Positions 39,953-48,362 of a stretch of DNA of 64,000 bases are shown piece after piece. The stretch spans positions 186,001-250,000 of the forward strand of contig NZ_JAFBCX010000007.1 of NCBI RefSeq assembly GCF_016907955.1, read 5' to 3'. The notes under the pieces were generated by a model. It worked only from the letters and a program-made list of their open reading frames with translations. It ran no database searches and was not told where the DNA came from. The position numbers and the translations under genes were made by a program. The stretch is from Lentzea nigeriaca (GTDB lineage: Bacteria > Actinomycetota > Actinomycetes > Mycobacteriales > Pseudonocardiaceae). Every line of letters begins with the position of its first letter. Position 1 is the stretch's first letter.

Positions 39953-41922
39953 GCTACACGGATCCGGAAAGCCTGTACGGCAAGCTCGCCGCCGGGGACG
40001 CCGGTCGGATCGCCGCTGCCGCCGACCCGATCACCGGGGCGATCAGCGCGGTCGGTCGCGCCGGCGAGTCGGTCGCCAAGGGCGGCAGGACCGCGGTCAG
40101 CAACTGGACCGGCGCCACGGCGACGAAGTTCACGGCCCGCGCCGAGCTGTCCGCCAGCGCCGCCAAAGCAGCGAGCGAGCGTCTCGGCGCCGGAGTCGAC
40201 ATCGTGCAGGCCGCGTCGCGCGCCTACGGCCAGATGCGCACGGCGGCCGACCAGGCGATCAACGTGTGGCGCAGCCGTCCGCCAGGCATGGACGAGGAGC
40301 AGACCAGGACGCTCGCCAACCAGGTCAACGACTCGTTGAACAAGGTGAAGTCCGGCTACGAGAACGTCCTGCGCTCCTACGCGGGCGCTCTCACCAAGAT
40401 TCCGCCCGGCTTCGAGCAGTCCGCACGGACCGACTGCGGCTGGGACAGGGCCGCCCAACGCGCAGGTGCTGGTGGCGCGCTGCCTCCGGTGCCGCCGCCG
40501 GGCACCGACCCGAAGGCCGTCGCCGAGTGGTGGAACAAGCTCAGCCCGGCGGAGAAGGACGCGCTGCTCAAGACCAAGTACCAGGAGCTCGGCCAGCTCC
40601 GCGGTCTCCCGGCAGACGTACTGGACAAGGCGAACCGCGAACGGATCAAGCAGGACGTGACGCGGTTCAACCAGCAGAAGACGGAGCTGGAGCAGAGGCT
40701 CGCCGACCGCGCCGCCGAGCTGGGCGTCGACCCCAAGTCGGCGGAAGGCCAGCGGGCACTGCGCAACGACCCGCAGGGCTCACAGCTGATGTCGCAGTAC
40801 GACCAAGCCTCCCGCCGCGCCAAGAACGCGACAGATGCCGCCGGCGCGTTGAACGAGGCCGACGCCAAGGCCAGGGACATCGGCAAGCCAGCGTATGTCC
40901 TCGCGTGGAGTCCGGACGGCCCTGGTGCCAAGGAAGGTGCGATCGCCGTCGCGTTCGGCAACCCGGACACGGCCAAGAACGTCGCGGTGTGCGTGCCCGG
41001 CACCACGTCCAAGCTCAGCAGCTTCGGCCTCGACCAGGCAGCGAACCTGAGCGACAAGATGGGCGCGGACGGCGCCGCGATCCAGTGGCTCGGCTACGAC
41101 GCGCCGGAGTTCCTGCCCGGCCAGGTCAACGACCCGGCGCAGGCGAAGGAGGGTGGCGCGATCCTGGCGAAGGACGTCGAGGGCTACCGCACCGCCAACC
41201 CCAACGCCCACGTCACGGTGATCGGCCACAGCTACGGCAGTACCGTCGTCGGCTACTCAGCCATGGACAACGGCCTGAAGGCCGACGACATCGCGTTCGT
41301 CGGCTCGCCCGGCGTCGGCGCGTCCAATGTGGACCAACTGTCGGCCGGCCCCGGACACGTCTACGTCGGTGGCACGGAGCACGACCCGGTCATCCAGGCG
41401 ACGAGTGGCGACTGGTTCACCAAGGACGGGTCGTCGACCGGTCCGTACGACTCGTCGTTCGGGGCGAAGACGTTCGGCACGTCCGGCGAGGCCGGCATCG
41501 GGCACGCCCACTCGTCCTACTACGACAAGGGTTCCGAGTCGCTCGACAACCTCGCGAAGATCGCCACCGGCCACGGCGGTGACGTCAGCGCGCAGCGTTG
41601 GCAGGACGCTCCGACACCACGTGAGGTGCCCGGTTCGAACCTTCCGGTGGCCGGTCCTGTCATCGACTGGGGTGTCAACACCGGCAAGGAAGTCGTGGAC
41701 ATGGGCGAGGACGTCTGGCGCGGTGGTGGTCAGGTCGTCGACGACGTCTCGAAGGGCAACTGGGGCGACGCGGCGGGCCACGCCTGGGACACCACCAAGG
41801 AGGTCGCGAGCGACGCCGGCGATGTCGTGGTCGACACGGTGGGCAACGCGGTGGAGGCCGGCCGGGACGTCGTCGACGGTGCGAAGTCGGTTTACGACAA
41901 CACGATCGGATCCTGGTTCTAG
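39949..41922 (+). CDS. DUF1023 alpha/beta hydrolase, probable type VII secretion partner
   Basis: A 657-aa protein. Residues 1-160 form an Ala-rich helical WXG/LXG-like region ('VSNWTGATATKFTARAELSA'). A coiled-coil segment at 185-300 has 'EWWNKLSPAEKDALLKTKYQ', the mark of this family. The hydrolase domain follows, with the nucleophile motif 'VTVIGHSYGSTVVGYSAMD' at about 420-440 and a late 'GIGHAHSSYY' His. The last 100 residues are helical repeats. The long N-terminus suggests secretion via ESX with the EspC-like partner. It may act as a lipase/esterase or toxin-like effector; the substrate is unknown. Confidence 0.8.
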   Translation: MSYTDPESLYGKLAAGDAGRIAAAADPITGAISAVGRAGESVAKGGRTAVSNWTGATATKFTARAELSASAAKAASERLGAGVDIVQAASRAYGQMRTAADQAINVWRSRPPGMDEEQTRTLANQVNDSLNKVKSGYENVLRSYAGALTKIPPGFEQSARTDCGWDRAAQRAGAGGALPPVPPPGTDPKAVAEWWNKLSPAEKDALLKTKYQELGQLRGLPADVLDKANRERIKQDVTRFNQQKTELEQRLADRAAELGVDPKSAEGQRALRNDPQGSQLMSQYDQASRRAKNATDAAGALNEADAKARDIGKPAYVLAWSPDGPGAKEGAIAVAFGNPDTAKNVAVCVPGTTSKLSSFGLDQAANLSDKMGADGAAIQWLGYDAPEFLPGQVNDPAQAKEGGAILAKDVEGYRTANPNAHVTVIGHSYGSTVVGYSAMDNGLKADDIAFVGSPGVGASNVDQLSAGPGHVYVGGTEHDPVIQATSGDWFTKDGSSTGPYDSSFGAKTFGTSGEAGIGHAHSSYYDKGSESLDNLAKIATGHGGDVSAQRWQDAPTPREVPGSNLPVAGPVIDWGVNTGKEVVDMGEDVWRGGGQVVDDVSKGNWGDAAGHAWDTTKEVASDAGDVVVDTVGNAVEAGRDVVDGAKSVYDNTIGSWF

Positions 41923-42180
41923 TAGCGTGTCGCAGCTATCTCTTGGGATGTGGCAGTGATGCCGGCAGGCAGCCGCGCTTCGATCATGAAGATCGCGCTC
42001 TCATGGCTGCCAATGCACTGTTGGCAGCAGTCGGGGTGATCAGCAAACGTTTGCGTCGGCATTTCTCTACCGCCATCTCGGCAGCGACGTGCATGAGAGC
42101 GCGACCATCCGGGTTTCGGAGACGAGCACCAGACCGCCCCTGCCCGACTCAACGGAGCACAACCAAGCCGCGCCACACCA
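41923..42180. other. Gene-free region between DUF1023 and SCP genes
   Basis: I see no supported gene in 258 bases. Short frames on both strands lack ribosome sites and recognisable sequence. The composition is slightly less GC-rich than its surroundings. No clear hairpin terminator is seen. Confidence 0.4.
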
Positions 42181-42558
42181 CTAGAAACGCACGACCGGCA
42201 GCAGTTCGGAGAGGTCGGCTCGGGTCCCCGACGCGGTGACCCGAGCGCCGGCCAGGGCCTCGGCCCACGGCAGCGCGCCGGTTGCCAGTTCCAGCCACGT
42301 GCGGGGGTCGGTCTCGATCACGTTCGGGGGCGTGCCTCGGGTGTGGCGCGGGCCCTCGACGCACTGCACGGCGGCGAACGGGGGGACGCGGACCTCGACG
42401 CTGCGGCCCGGCGCGATCTGTTCCAGGGTGCGCAGGCTCAGGCGGACCGCGGCGGCCAGCGCGGGGCGATCCGGCTGGTCGGCTTCGCCTCGCAGCCAGG
42501 GGAGAACGGCCTGCACCGCGGCTCGCATCTCGGCGGGGTCGACGGCTTTGGCTGGCAC
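42181..42558 (-). CDS. Sterol-carrier-like conserved actinobacterial protein
   Basis: A 125-aa protein starting at GTG 42558 ('MPAKAVDPAEMRAAVQAVLP'). It has 'SLRTLEQIAPGRSVEVRVPP' and 'FAAVQCVEGPRHTRGTPPNV', 'ETDPRTWLELATGALPWAEA', ending 'SELLPVVRF'. This matches the actinobacterial 'sterol carrier family' proteins next to purF (Rv0807 in mycobacteria). The last half resembles the SCP2 fold, which binds lipids. Here it has been separated from purF by the lipoprotein/MDMPI and EspC/DUF1023 genes. The role is unknown. Confidence 0.82.
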   Translation of the reverse strand: MPAKAVDPAEMRAAVQAVLPWLRGEADQPDRPALAAAVRLSLRTLEQIAPGRSVEVRVPPFAAVQCVEGPRHTRGTPPNVIETDPRTWLELATGALPWAEALAGARVTASGTRADLSELLPVVRF

Positions 42559-42604
42559 GTCGCCCACATTAGCGAAGCGGCAGCGGCGGCCCCCCGGCTG
42601 TTGG

Positions 42605-42610
42605 TATATC
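42605..42610 (+). promoter_or_regulatory. -10 element of the pseudo-EccC operon
   Basis: TATATC is six bases before GTG 42617 (and nine before ATG 42620), consistent with leaderless transcription. It lies in the 58-bp gap between the divergent SCP gene and this operon. Confidence 0.45.
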
Positions 42611-42616
42611 TGGACG

Positions 42617-44176
42617 GTGATGAGGAACTTCGCCGTCGTCGGTCCCTGGCAGGCGACCAGGGAGCGGTTGACGGCGGCTCTCGCGGCCGCGCCGGACATG
42701 GCCGTCTACCGGATCGGGCGCGGGGCCGACCCGTTGCCCGTGTCGGCGACGTTCGACCCCTCCGACCAGCCGGGGTGCCGGAGCCTGCTGGACTGGTTCG
42801 AACGCGGTGCGCCGTCCGGTGCGGTGTTGCTGGTGGACGACTGGGGGCTGTGCTTCGAGCAGGACCCCGGGCTCGACCGGGTCGTCGAGTGGATCGCTGC
42901 CTTCGGACCGGCGCGGGGAGTACAGGTCGTTGTCACGGCTCGGAAGTGGAGCGATCTGCCGGACCGGTTGCGGCGGCAGCTGCACGGTGAGGCCACTGAC
43001 TTCCTCGCGCTGCACGGCATCGAGGCCGATTTGAGCAACAAGTACCAGCAGCACGACCTCAAGACCGCTGTCGGTGTCGACGCGCGCGGATGGCCGGTGT
43101 ACCTGGACATCAGCATCGGCGGCGACGGGTTGATGGGCACCTATCTGGGGCCAGAGCGCGGTCAGAAGCTGCTGAGCGCGTTGCTGGGGCTGATGGTCAC
43201 GCACTCGCCGGAGGACCTGAACCTCGGGCTCTTCGACATGAAGAACACGGGCGTCTTCGACGGTCTGAGCCACGCGCCGCACGTCTCGTTCCTGCTGACG
43301 GACGAGACGGAGGACGAGCTGCTCGAGCGGTTCGAGAGCGGTCTGACGGGCGAGATCAACCGGCGGCAAGAGCTCGTGCACTCGACGAGCGGGTGCCGCA
43401 ACTTCACCGACTACCAGGAGAAACTCGACGCGGGCGAGGACCTGGAACCGTTGGCCGCTCTGCTGATCTGCGTGGACAGCGCCGAGGTGCTGATCGAACG
43501 GCATCCCCGCTTCGGGGAGGTCCTGATGTCGCTCACCCGTGCCGGGCGCGTCCTCGGCATCCACCTGCTCTACTCCGGTGACGCGTTTCCGGCGCAGCTG
43601 CCGTTCACGATCCCCGAGTGGCCGTCGGCGACACCGCCGCACGACCTCGCCGAGTGGGCGGAAGTGCTGCCGCACGCGTTGATCGGCTCTGCGCCGCCCG
43701 CGCACCAGGTCGTGCTGCCTCCGCTGCACCAGAGCCACGTCGACCTCACGCTGGAAATGCTGCCTCCCGGTGCCATCGGCCTGGTGGACAGGCCCTTCGA
43801 GCAACGTCGCGACGTCCTCGCCCCTCACTTCACCGACGAGTTCCGCCACGGCGCCATCGTCGGCAGGCCGGGCACCGGCAAGAGCACGACGCTGCGCACG
43901 CTGGCCACCGTCCTCGGCGACGACCTGGCGCGCTACCAACTGCTCGACGGTCCCGGTGAGCCGCTCGACCCCCGGCGCCACATCGTCGTCACGGCCCGGT
44001 CGTGGGACCAGGTGCCGCCGTTCATCAAGAACAGTCTGGGGTTCGGCATCGAGTTCCGGCTCGACGACCCGGCGACGTCGCTCGTCGACGCCCGCCAGGC
44101 CGCGCGCGTGCCGGACAAGCCGGGCCACGGACTGTCCGTGCCACACCGGCTCCACACACAAATCGCGCTCCCGTGA
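42617..44176 (+). CDS. EccC-like FtsK/SpoIIIE-type ATPase, mostly degenerate
   Basis: A 519-aa soluble protein made of EccC-like ATPase pieces. Residues 1-145 are like the tail of an ATPase domain ('GVQVVVTARKWSDLPDRLRR'). Residues about 150-400 are a full EccC-like domain ('AVGVDARGWPVYLDISIG', 'THSPEDLNLGLFDMKNTGVF', 'GLSHAPHVSFL', 'EINRRQELVHS'), but its Walker A is 'GPERGQKL' (178-185), with no GKS/T. A third short domain has an intact P-loop 'GRPGTGKST' (Lys422) but lost its middle. It lacks transmembrane helices. EccC normally drives ESX export. Loss of active residues suggests a scaffold or substrate-recognition role. It is coupled to a paralogue downstream. Confidence 0.72.
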   Translation: MMRNFAVVGPWQATRERLTAALAAAPDMAVYRIGRGADPLPVSATFDPSDQPGCRSLLDWFERGAPSGAVLLVDDWGLCFEQDPGLDRVVEWIAAFGPARGVQVVVTARKWSDLPDRLRRQLHGEATDFLALHGIEADLSNKYQQHDLKTAVGVDARGWPVYLDISIGGDGLMGTYLGPERGQKLLSALLGLMVTHSPEDLNLGLFDMKNTGVFDGLSHAPHVSFLLTDETEDELLERFESGLTGEINRRQELVHSTSGCRNFTDYQEKLDAGEDLEPLAALLICVDSAEVLIERHPRFGEVLMSLTRAGRVLGIHLLYSGDAFPAQLPFTIPEWPSATPPHDLAEWAEVLPHALIGSAPPAHQVVLPPLHQSHVDLTLEMLPPGAIGLVDRPFEQRRDVLAPHFTDEFRHGAIVGRPGTGKSTTLRTLATVLGDDLARYQLLDGPGEPLDPRRHIVVTARSWDQVPPFIKNSLGFGIEFRLDDPATSLVDARQAARVPDKPGHGLSVPHRLHTQIALP

Positions 44177-45861
44177 ACCACCTCGCTCTCGTCGGCCCGC
44201 CGCACCTCACCACACCGCGAATCCCGGCGGCGCCGGGCATCTATCGCATCGGCCGCGGTGAGTCGCCGGTGGCGGCCGTCAGCTTCGACCCGTCCGACGA
44301 ACGCCGCCGCCAGAACCTGCTGACCTGGTTCGAACGCGGTGGAGAGCCGGGCGCGACGCTGCTGGTCGACGACTGGAAGCTCTGCACGGAAAGCGATCCG
44401 GGGCTCGCCGACGCCGTGCGGTGGATCATCACCACGGCTCGCGACGTCCGGGTGATCATCACCGCCCGCGCGCTCGGCGACCTTCCCGACCGCGTCCGCC
44501 TGCACGTCGAGGTCGTGGACTTCCTGGCGCTGCACGGAGTCCGCGAGTTCACGAAGGCCCTCACGTGGAAGGGCAGGTGGTGGAAGGTCCCGATCGGCAC
44601 GGACAGCGACGGCAGACCGGTCGTCGTCGAGCTCACCCACTTCGCCGACGGGAAGTGGCGCACCGGATCACACCTCGCCGTCACCGAGCGGGAGGCGTTC
44701 CGGAGTCTGTTGCTGGGACTCATGACCACGCACTCGCCCAAGCTGTTCCAGGCGATCTTCGTCGACGCCGGCGACTCCGGGGTGTTCGCCGGGCTGGACC
44801 AGGCACCGCACGTCCAGGCACATCATCGGGACGTGGCAAGGGATCCCGCCTGGCTCGCCGAGACGCTCCTGGCCGAGTCGGAACGCAGGCTGGAGATCGT
44901 CGGCAACACCTGGACGATCTTCGACCACCGCGCCCTGGGCCAGGTCCTGCCGCAGCTCCTCATCTGCGTCAACGGCTTCTCCGACATCGAGTCGACGGAG
45001 CTCGGCACGGCCCTCGCCACCATCGCGGAGGACGTCGGCAGGTCCGGGATGCAGCTGCTGCTGGACTCCGCGAACGAGACGACGCGGGTGCGGATCGACG
45101 ACTGCGTCACGCCGGCGAACCTCGACCAGCTGGCCGGCGAGCTGCCGAACCTGATGCACCGGGCCGAGCCACCACCGGACTTCTTCACGCTGCACGACAT
45201 GCTGAGGTTCGACAGGACGCACACGTGGCGGCCGCGTCCGATCAAGCTGCGCTACCGGACAGCTGTCGGCGTCGACGAACACGGCCAACCGGTCGAGATC
45301 GACATCAAGGCCGGTCTCACGGAGGACGGGATGGGTCCGCACGGCGAGGTCGTGGCGCCTCCCGAACGACGTGCGGACGCGCTCAAAGCGCTGATTCTCG
45401 GCCAGATGCTGTGGCACTCGCCGGACGACCTCCAGCTCGTCCTCGTCGACTTCCACGGCACGGGCGTGTTCGCGGGCCTTGAGCACGCACCGCACGTGCA
45501 GCCGCACGATCTTGTGGAAGACCTGGAACGACGTGTCGGCATGCTGGTGGACGGCAAGGCGCCGCCGCGACTGCTCGTCTGCGTGGATGGCGTGCACGGC
45601 CTGACGGAAGCGCGGCCCGCGTTCTTCAAGACGCTGCAGACGCTCACCCAGGTGGGACGCACCTACGGCCAGCACCTGCTGCTGTCCGACGCGACACCGC
45701 CCAGCGACCTGCCCCAGCTCCACACGTCCTACCGGCTCGAACTCACCGAGAAAGGCTGGGAACGCCGCATCAGCAGGTCGGTGGAGAGCTTCGTGCTCCC
45801 CACCGATCTCCACTCCGTCGCGCGGTCGCTGCCGGTCACGATGTACGCGGCTACCTCATGA
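44173..45861 (+). CDS. EccC-like pseudo-ATPase with two degenerate domains
   Basis: A 562-aa paralogue of the previous product. The first 140 residues match it ('IYRIGRGESPVAAVSFDPSD', 'LLVDDWKLCTESDPGLADAV', 'VRVIITARALGDLPDRVRLH'). Two EccC-like domains follow, with 'THSPKLFQAIFVDAGDSGVF' (about 190) and 'WHSPDDLQLVLVDFHGTGVF' (about 420), each ending 'AGL..APHVQ'. At the P-loop positions the sequences are 'GSHLAVTEREAF' and 'GEVVAPPERRAD', with no GKS/T in either. No domain looks able to bind ATP in the usual way. It is a tandem duplicate that has lost catalysis. GTG 44173 overlaps the upstream stop. Confidence 0.72.
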   Translation: MNHLALVGPPHLTTPRIPAAPGIYRIGRGESPVAAVSFDPSDERRRQNLLTWFERGGEPGATLLVDDWKLCTESDPGLADAVRWIITTARDVRVIITARALGDLPDRVRLHVEVVDFLALHGVREFTKALTWKGRWWKVPIGTDSDGRPVVVELTHFADGKWRTGSHLAVTEREAFRSLLLGLMTTHSPKLFQAIFVDAGDSGVFAGLDQAPHVQAHHRDVARDPAWLAETLLAESERRLEIVGNTWTIFDHRALGQVLPQLLICVNGFSDIESTELGTALATIAEDVGRSGMQLLLDSANETTRVRIDDCVTPANLDQLAGELPNLMHRAEPPPDFFTLHDMLRFDRTHTWRPRPIKLRYRTAVGVDEHGQPVEIDIKAGLTEDGMGPHGEVVAPPERRADALKALILGQMLWHSPDDLQLVLVDFHGTGVFAGLEHAPHVQPHDLVEDLERRVGMLVDGKAPPRLLVCVDGVHGLTEARPAFFKTLQTLTQVGRTYGQHLLLSDATPPSDLPQLHTSYRLELTEKGWERRISRSVESFVLPTDLHSVARSLPVTMYAATS

Positions 45862-47499
45862 GCGCCGCAACTTCCGTTGTGCGTCATAGAGGTTGCGTGG
45901 CGTCACGTCGGTGCTGCCGTACAGCTCCAGGCGGGAGTTCAACGCGCCGGTGAAGTCCGGCTTGTCGATCTGGCCGAAGTCGCGGACCTCGGAGATCGCG
46001 ACGGTGGCGCTGCACGGCGCGACCTGGTCGATGCGGACGTTGCCGGCACGCTGGTTCGTGACCGTGACGTTCCAGTGCGTGAACCTGGCGCCGTACAACG
46101 GTCCCGCGTTGGCGCTGCCGCCGTGCGCGCCGACGTTGTTGATCGTGATCTCGGTGCGGACGTTGCCGAACGGCAGACCGCGGTGGGTGTCGAAGACGTC
46201 GTGGTCCATGCGGCCGCGCGTCCAGACGTTGCCGCAGGACAGGCCCTCGACGTTCAGGCCGTGGTTGCCCGCGCCCGGCTGCGAGGGTTCGGAAGGAGCC
46301 TCGATCACGAACGCGTCGGTCAGGTTGTCGTGGGACTGCTCGCGCGTCGCGTAGGCGTGGTGGTGGCCACGGCCGGAAACACGTGTGTTCAGCAACGAGA
46401 TTCCCTTGGAGGACACCAGGAGGAACCCGTTGTCGACGTCCTGCACGTGCACGTCGTCGGCCCAGCAGTCCCACGCGCACTGGAATGCGAGACCGTTGTA
46501 CCCCTTGTCCTGCAGGTGCTTCGGCGTCGGCACCTTGAACATCTCGATCTTGATGCCCTCGACGCCCGCACCCGTGACAATGGGTGCCATGGTGGTCAGG
46601 CGCGGCTTCCACTCGGGACGGATCTCCAGCGGCAACGGCTGCGCGAGCTTGACCCTGTTGCCGCGCACCCATTCCACGCGCACCGGCCACAGGAACGGGA
46701 AGTACGACAGCAGCTTGTCCTTGTCGTCCCACTTGTACGTGGCCGTGCCGGGGACATCGCCACACATGTGCTTGGGCAACGAGTAGTTGTCGTCGTCCAG
46801 CCGCAGCAGCACACGCTGACCGGCGCGCAGTCTCCGTCCACTTTCGACGGTCACGACGAACGAACCACGCGTGGCGGAACCGGTGATGGTCGCGAGGTTC
46901 TCGCCGAGCTCGAGCTCGTTGCCGGTCCAGCCCTCGAACGGCCAATTGCGTGCCTTGATCGCGTCGACCAGCGGCTGGTAGCGGTCGCGGTGGCACACCC
47001 ACACCAGGCCACCGGACCAGCTCCACGCCGAGTTCTCCGAGCCGTAGCGGCTGCGGTTGATGCCGACGATCTCCTCCAGCGACCGGGTCGCGTGGAACGT
47101 CGTCTTCGCGCTGCCGGCGCCACGCAGCACCACGTTGTCGTAGCCGATGCGGATGATGTCGTCGATCCGGTAGCGGCCGGGTGGGACGAAGACCGTGCCA
47201 CCACCCAGCTTGCCGACGAACTCGATCGCCTTGTTGATCGCGACCGAGGCGTCCGCGGACCCGTCCCCGCGTGCGCCGAAGAACACCACGTTCGCCAGCA
47301 CGGGCCGGCGAGGAGGCCGCTCACCCGTCCGGTAGCCGGCGTACGCGATGTTCGGGATCTGCGGGTGGCTTCCGGGGTTCGCCACGAACTCCTGCCAGAG
47401 CGATGACGAGGACCCGGCGATCGCCGTCCCCGTCATCGCTGGCGTTCCGACCAGCGCGACCCCTGTAGCCAGCAGGAATCGCCGTCTGTCGATGTTCAT
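45856..47499 (-). CDS. Tat-exported right-handed beta-helix (pectate lyase-like) protein
   Basis: A 547-aa secreted protein. The twin-arginine signal 'RRRFLLATGVALVGTPAMTG' is at the N-terminus. The mature part begins 'VVFFGARGDGSADASVAINK' with 'VFVPPGRYRIDDIIRIG' and 'NVVLRGAGSAKTTFHATRS', the pectate-lyase-3-type beta-helix start. Further coils include 'GHHHAYATREQSHDNLTDAF' and 'HGLNVEGLSCGNVWTRGRMD'. It probably binds or cleaves a polysaccharide; which one is unclear. It overlaps the pseudo-EccC gene end by 6 bp. Confidence 0.82.
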   Translation of the reverse strand: MNIDRRRFLLATGVALVGTPAMTGTAIAGSSSSLWQEFVANPGSHPQIPNIAYAGYRTGERPPRRPVLANVVFFGARGDGSADASVAINKAIEFVGKLGGGTVFVPPGRYRIDDIIRIGYDNVVLRGAGSAKTTFHATRSLEEIVGINRSRYGSENSAWSWSGGLVWVCHRDRYQPLVDAIKARNWPFEGWTGNELELGENLATITGSATRGSFVVTVESGRRLRAGQRVLLRLDDDNYSLPKHMCGDVPGTATYKWDDKDKLLSYFPFLWPVRVEWVRGNRVKLAQPLPLEIRPEWKPRLTTMAPIVTGAGVEGIKIEMFKVPTPKHLQDKGYNGLAFQCAWDCWADDVHVQDVDNGFLLVSSKGISLLNTRVSGRGHHHAYATREQSHDNLTDAFVIEAPSEPSQPGAGNHGLNVEGLSCGNVWTRGRMDHDVFDTHRGLPFGNVRTEITINNVGAHGGSANAGPLYGARFTHWNVTVTNQRAGNVRIDQVAPCSATVAISEVRDFGQIDKPDFTGALNSRLELYGSTDVTPRNLYDAQRKLRRS

Positions 47500-47555
47500 T
47501 TCGCCGTCTCCAAGGGGTCTTGGCCACGGCGGCGGTGGTCAGATCAAACCAGACA

Positions 47556-48362
47556 TCAGCCGTCGGCGGAACGAACCGCTTCGGAGATCAGCTCGTCCAC
47601 CTGGTGCATCATCCGGCGGGCGTCGGTCGGCGTGAACGTGCTCCACGGCGGCTGACCGTTGGAGGAACGACGTTGCTGCAGGTAGCGACCCTCTTCGGTG
47701 TCGAAGAACGCGATCACACGCTCGGGCCGGCAGCGCTTGCCGTACTTGTCGCGCGCCGCTGCCCCGAAGTTCCCGGTGTGCACCAGCCCGGTGAACATCT
47801 TCACCAGCGCCTTGGCGTCGTCCTCGCGCAGGCCGACGCCCCTGAACGCGGCCTCCATCGACTTCGGCGAACCGTCGGTCTTCGCGATCGCCTTCTCGAT
47901 GTCCTCGCTGGGCAGCGTCACCGAAAGACCTGTTCCGGCGGGGTGCGAGGGCAGCACGGACAGCACAGCCGAGGCGAGCCCGGAGCCCGCCCACGGCTGG
48001 AACGTCAGCTGGTCGTCCCGCAATGTCGCGAGCGCGCCCCAGTCGCCGTTCGCCACGGCGAGAACGCGCAGGCTGTGGCCGAGCCAGAGACGGCCGTCCG
48101 CCTCCCGCTCCGGCTTGACGAACATGCGCAGCAGTCCGTCCAGTTCGGACGAAAGACCGCGCGAGTTGCCCAGGCGGCGGGCATCCAGCTGCTGGTAGAC
48201 GCGGTTCTCGAGCTGGACGCGCTCGTCCCGCGTCTTACCGGGAGAGGGAACCTTCAGGACGAGCGGCATCGGGCCGACGTTCATGCGTTCCCACACCACG
48301 TCGAACTCTTCGGCGGAGAGAGTGATCGGCTCCCTCTCCGCCGGACCGCCGAACAGGCTCAC
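47556..48362 (-). CDS. EspG-family type VII secretion chaperone
   Basis: A 268-aa protein with EspG (PF14011) features: the N-terminal 'ITLSAEEFDVVWERMNVGPM', 'LVLKVPSPGKTRDERV', a Gly-poor middle 'RVLAVANGDWGALATLRDDQ', and 'FFDTEEGRYLQQRRSSNGQP' near the end. EspG chaperones bind PE/PPE proteins and hold them for ESX export. Its ATG overlaps the stop of the PPE-like gene. It is the last of a PE-like, PPE-like, EspG cassette. Confidence 0.82.
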   Translation of the reverse strand: MSLFGGPAEREPITLSAEEFDVVWERMNVGPMPLVLKVPSPGKTRDERVQLENRVYQQLDARRLGNSRGLSSELDGLLRMFVKPEREADGRLWLGHSLRVLAVANGDWGALATLRDDQLTFQPWAGSGLASAVLSVLPSHPAGTGLSVTLPSEDIEKAIAKTDGSPKSMEAAFRGVGLREDDAKALVKMFTGLVHTGNFGAAARDKYGKRCRPERVIAFFDTEEGRYLQQRRSSNGQPPWSTFTPTDARRMMHQVDELISEAVRSADG

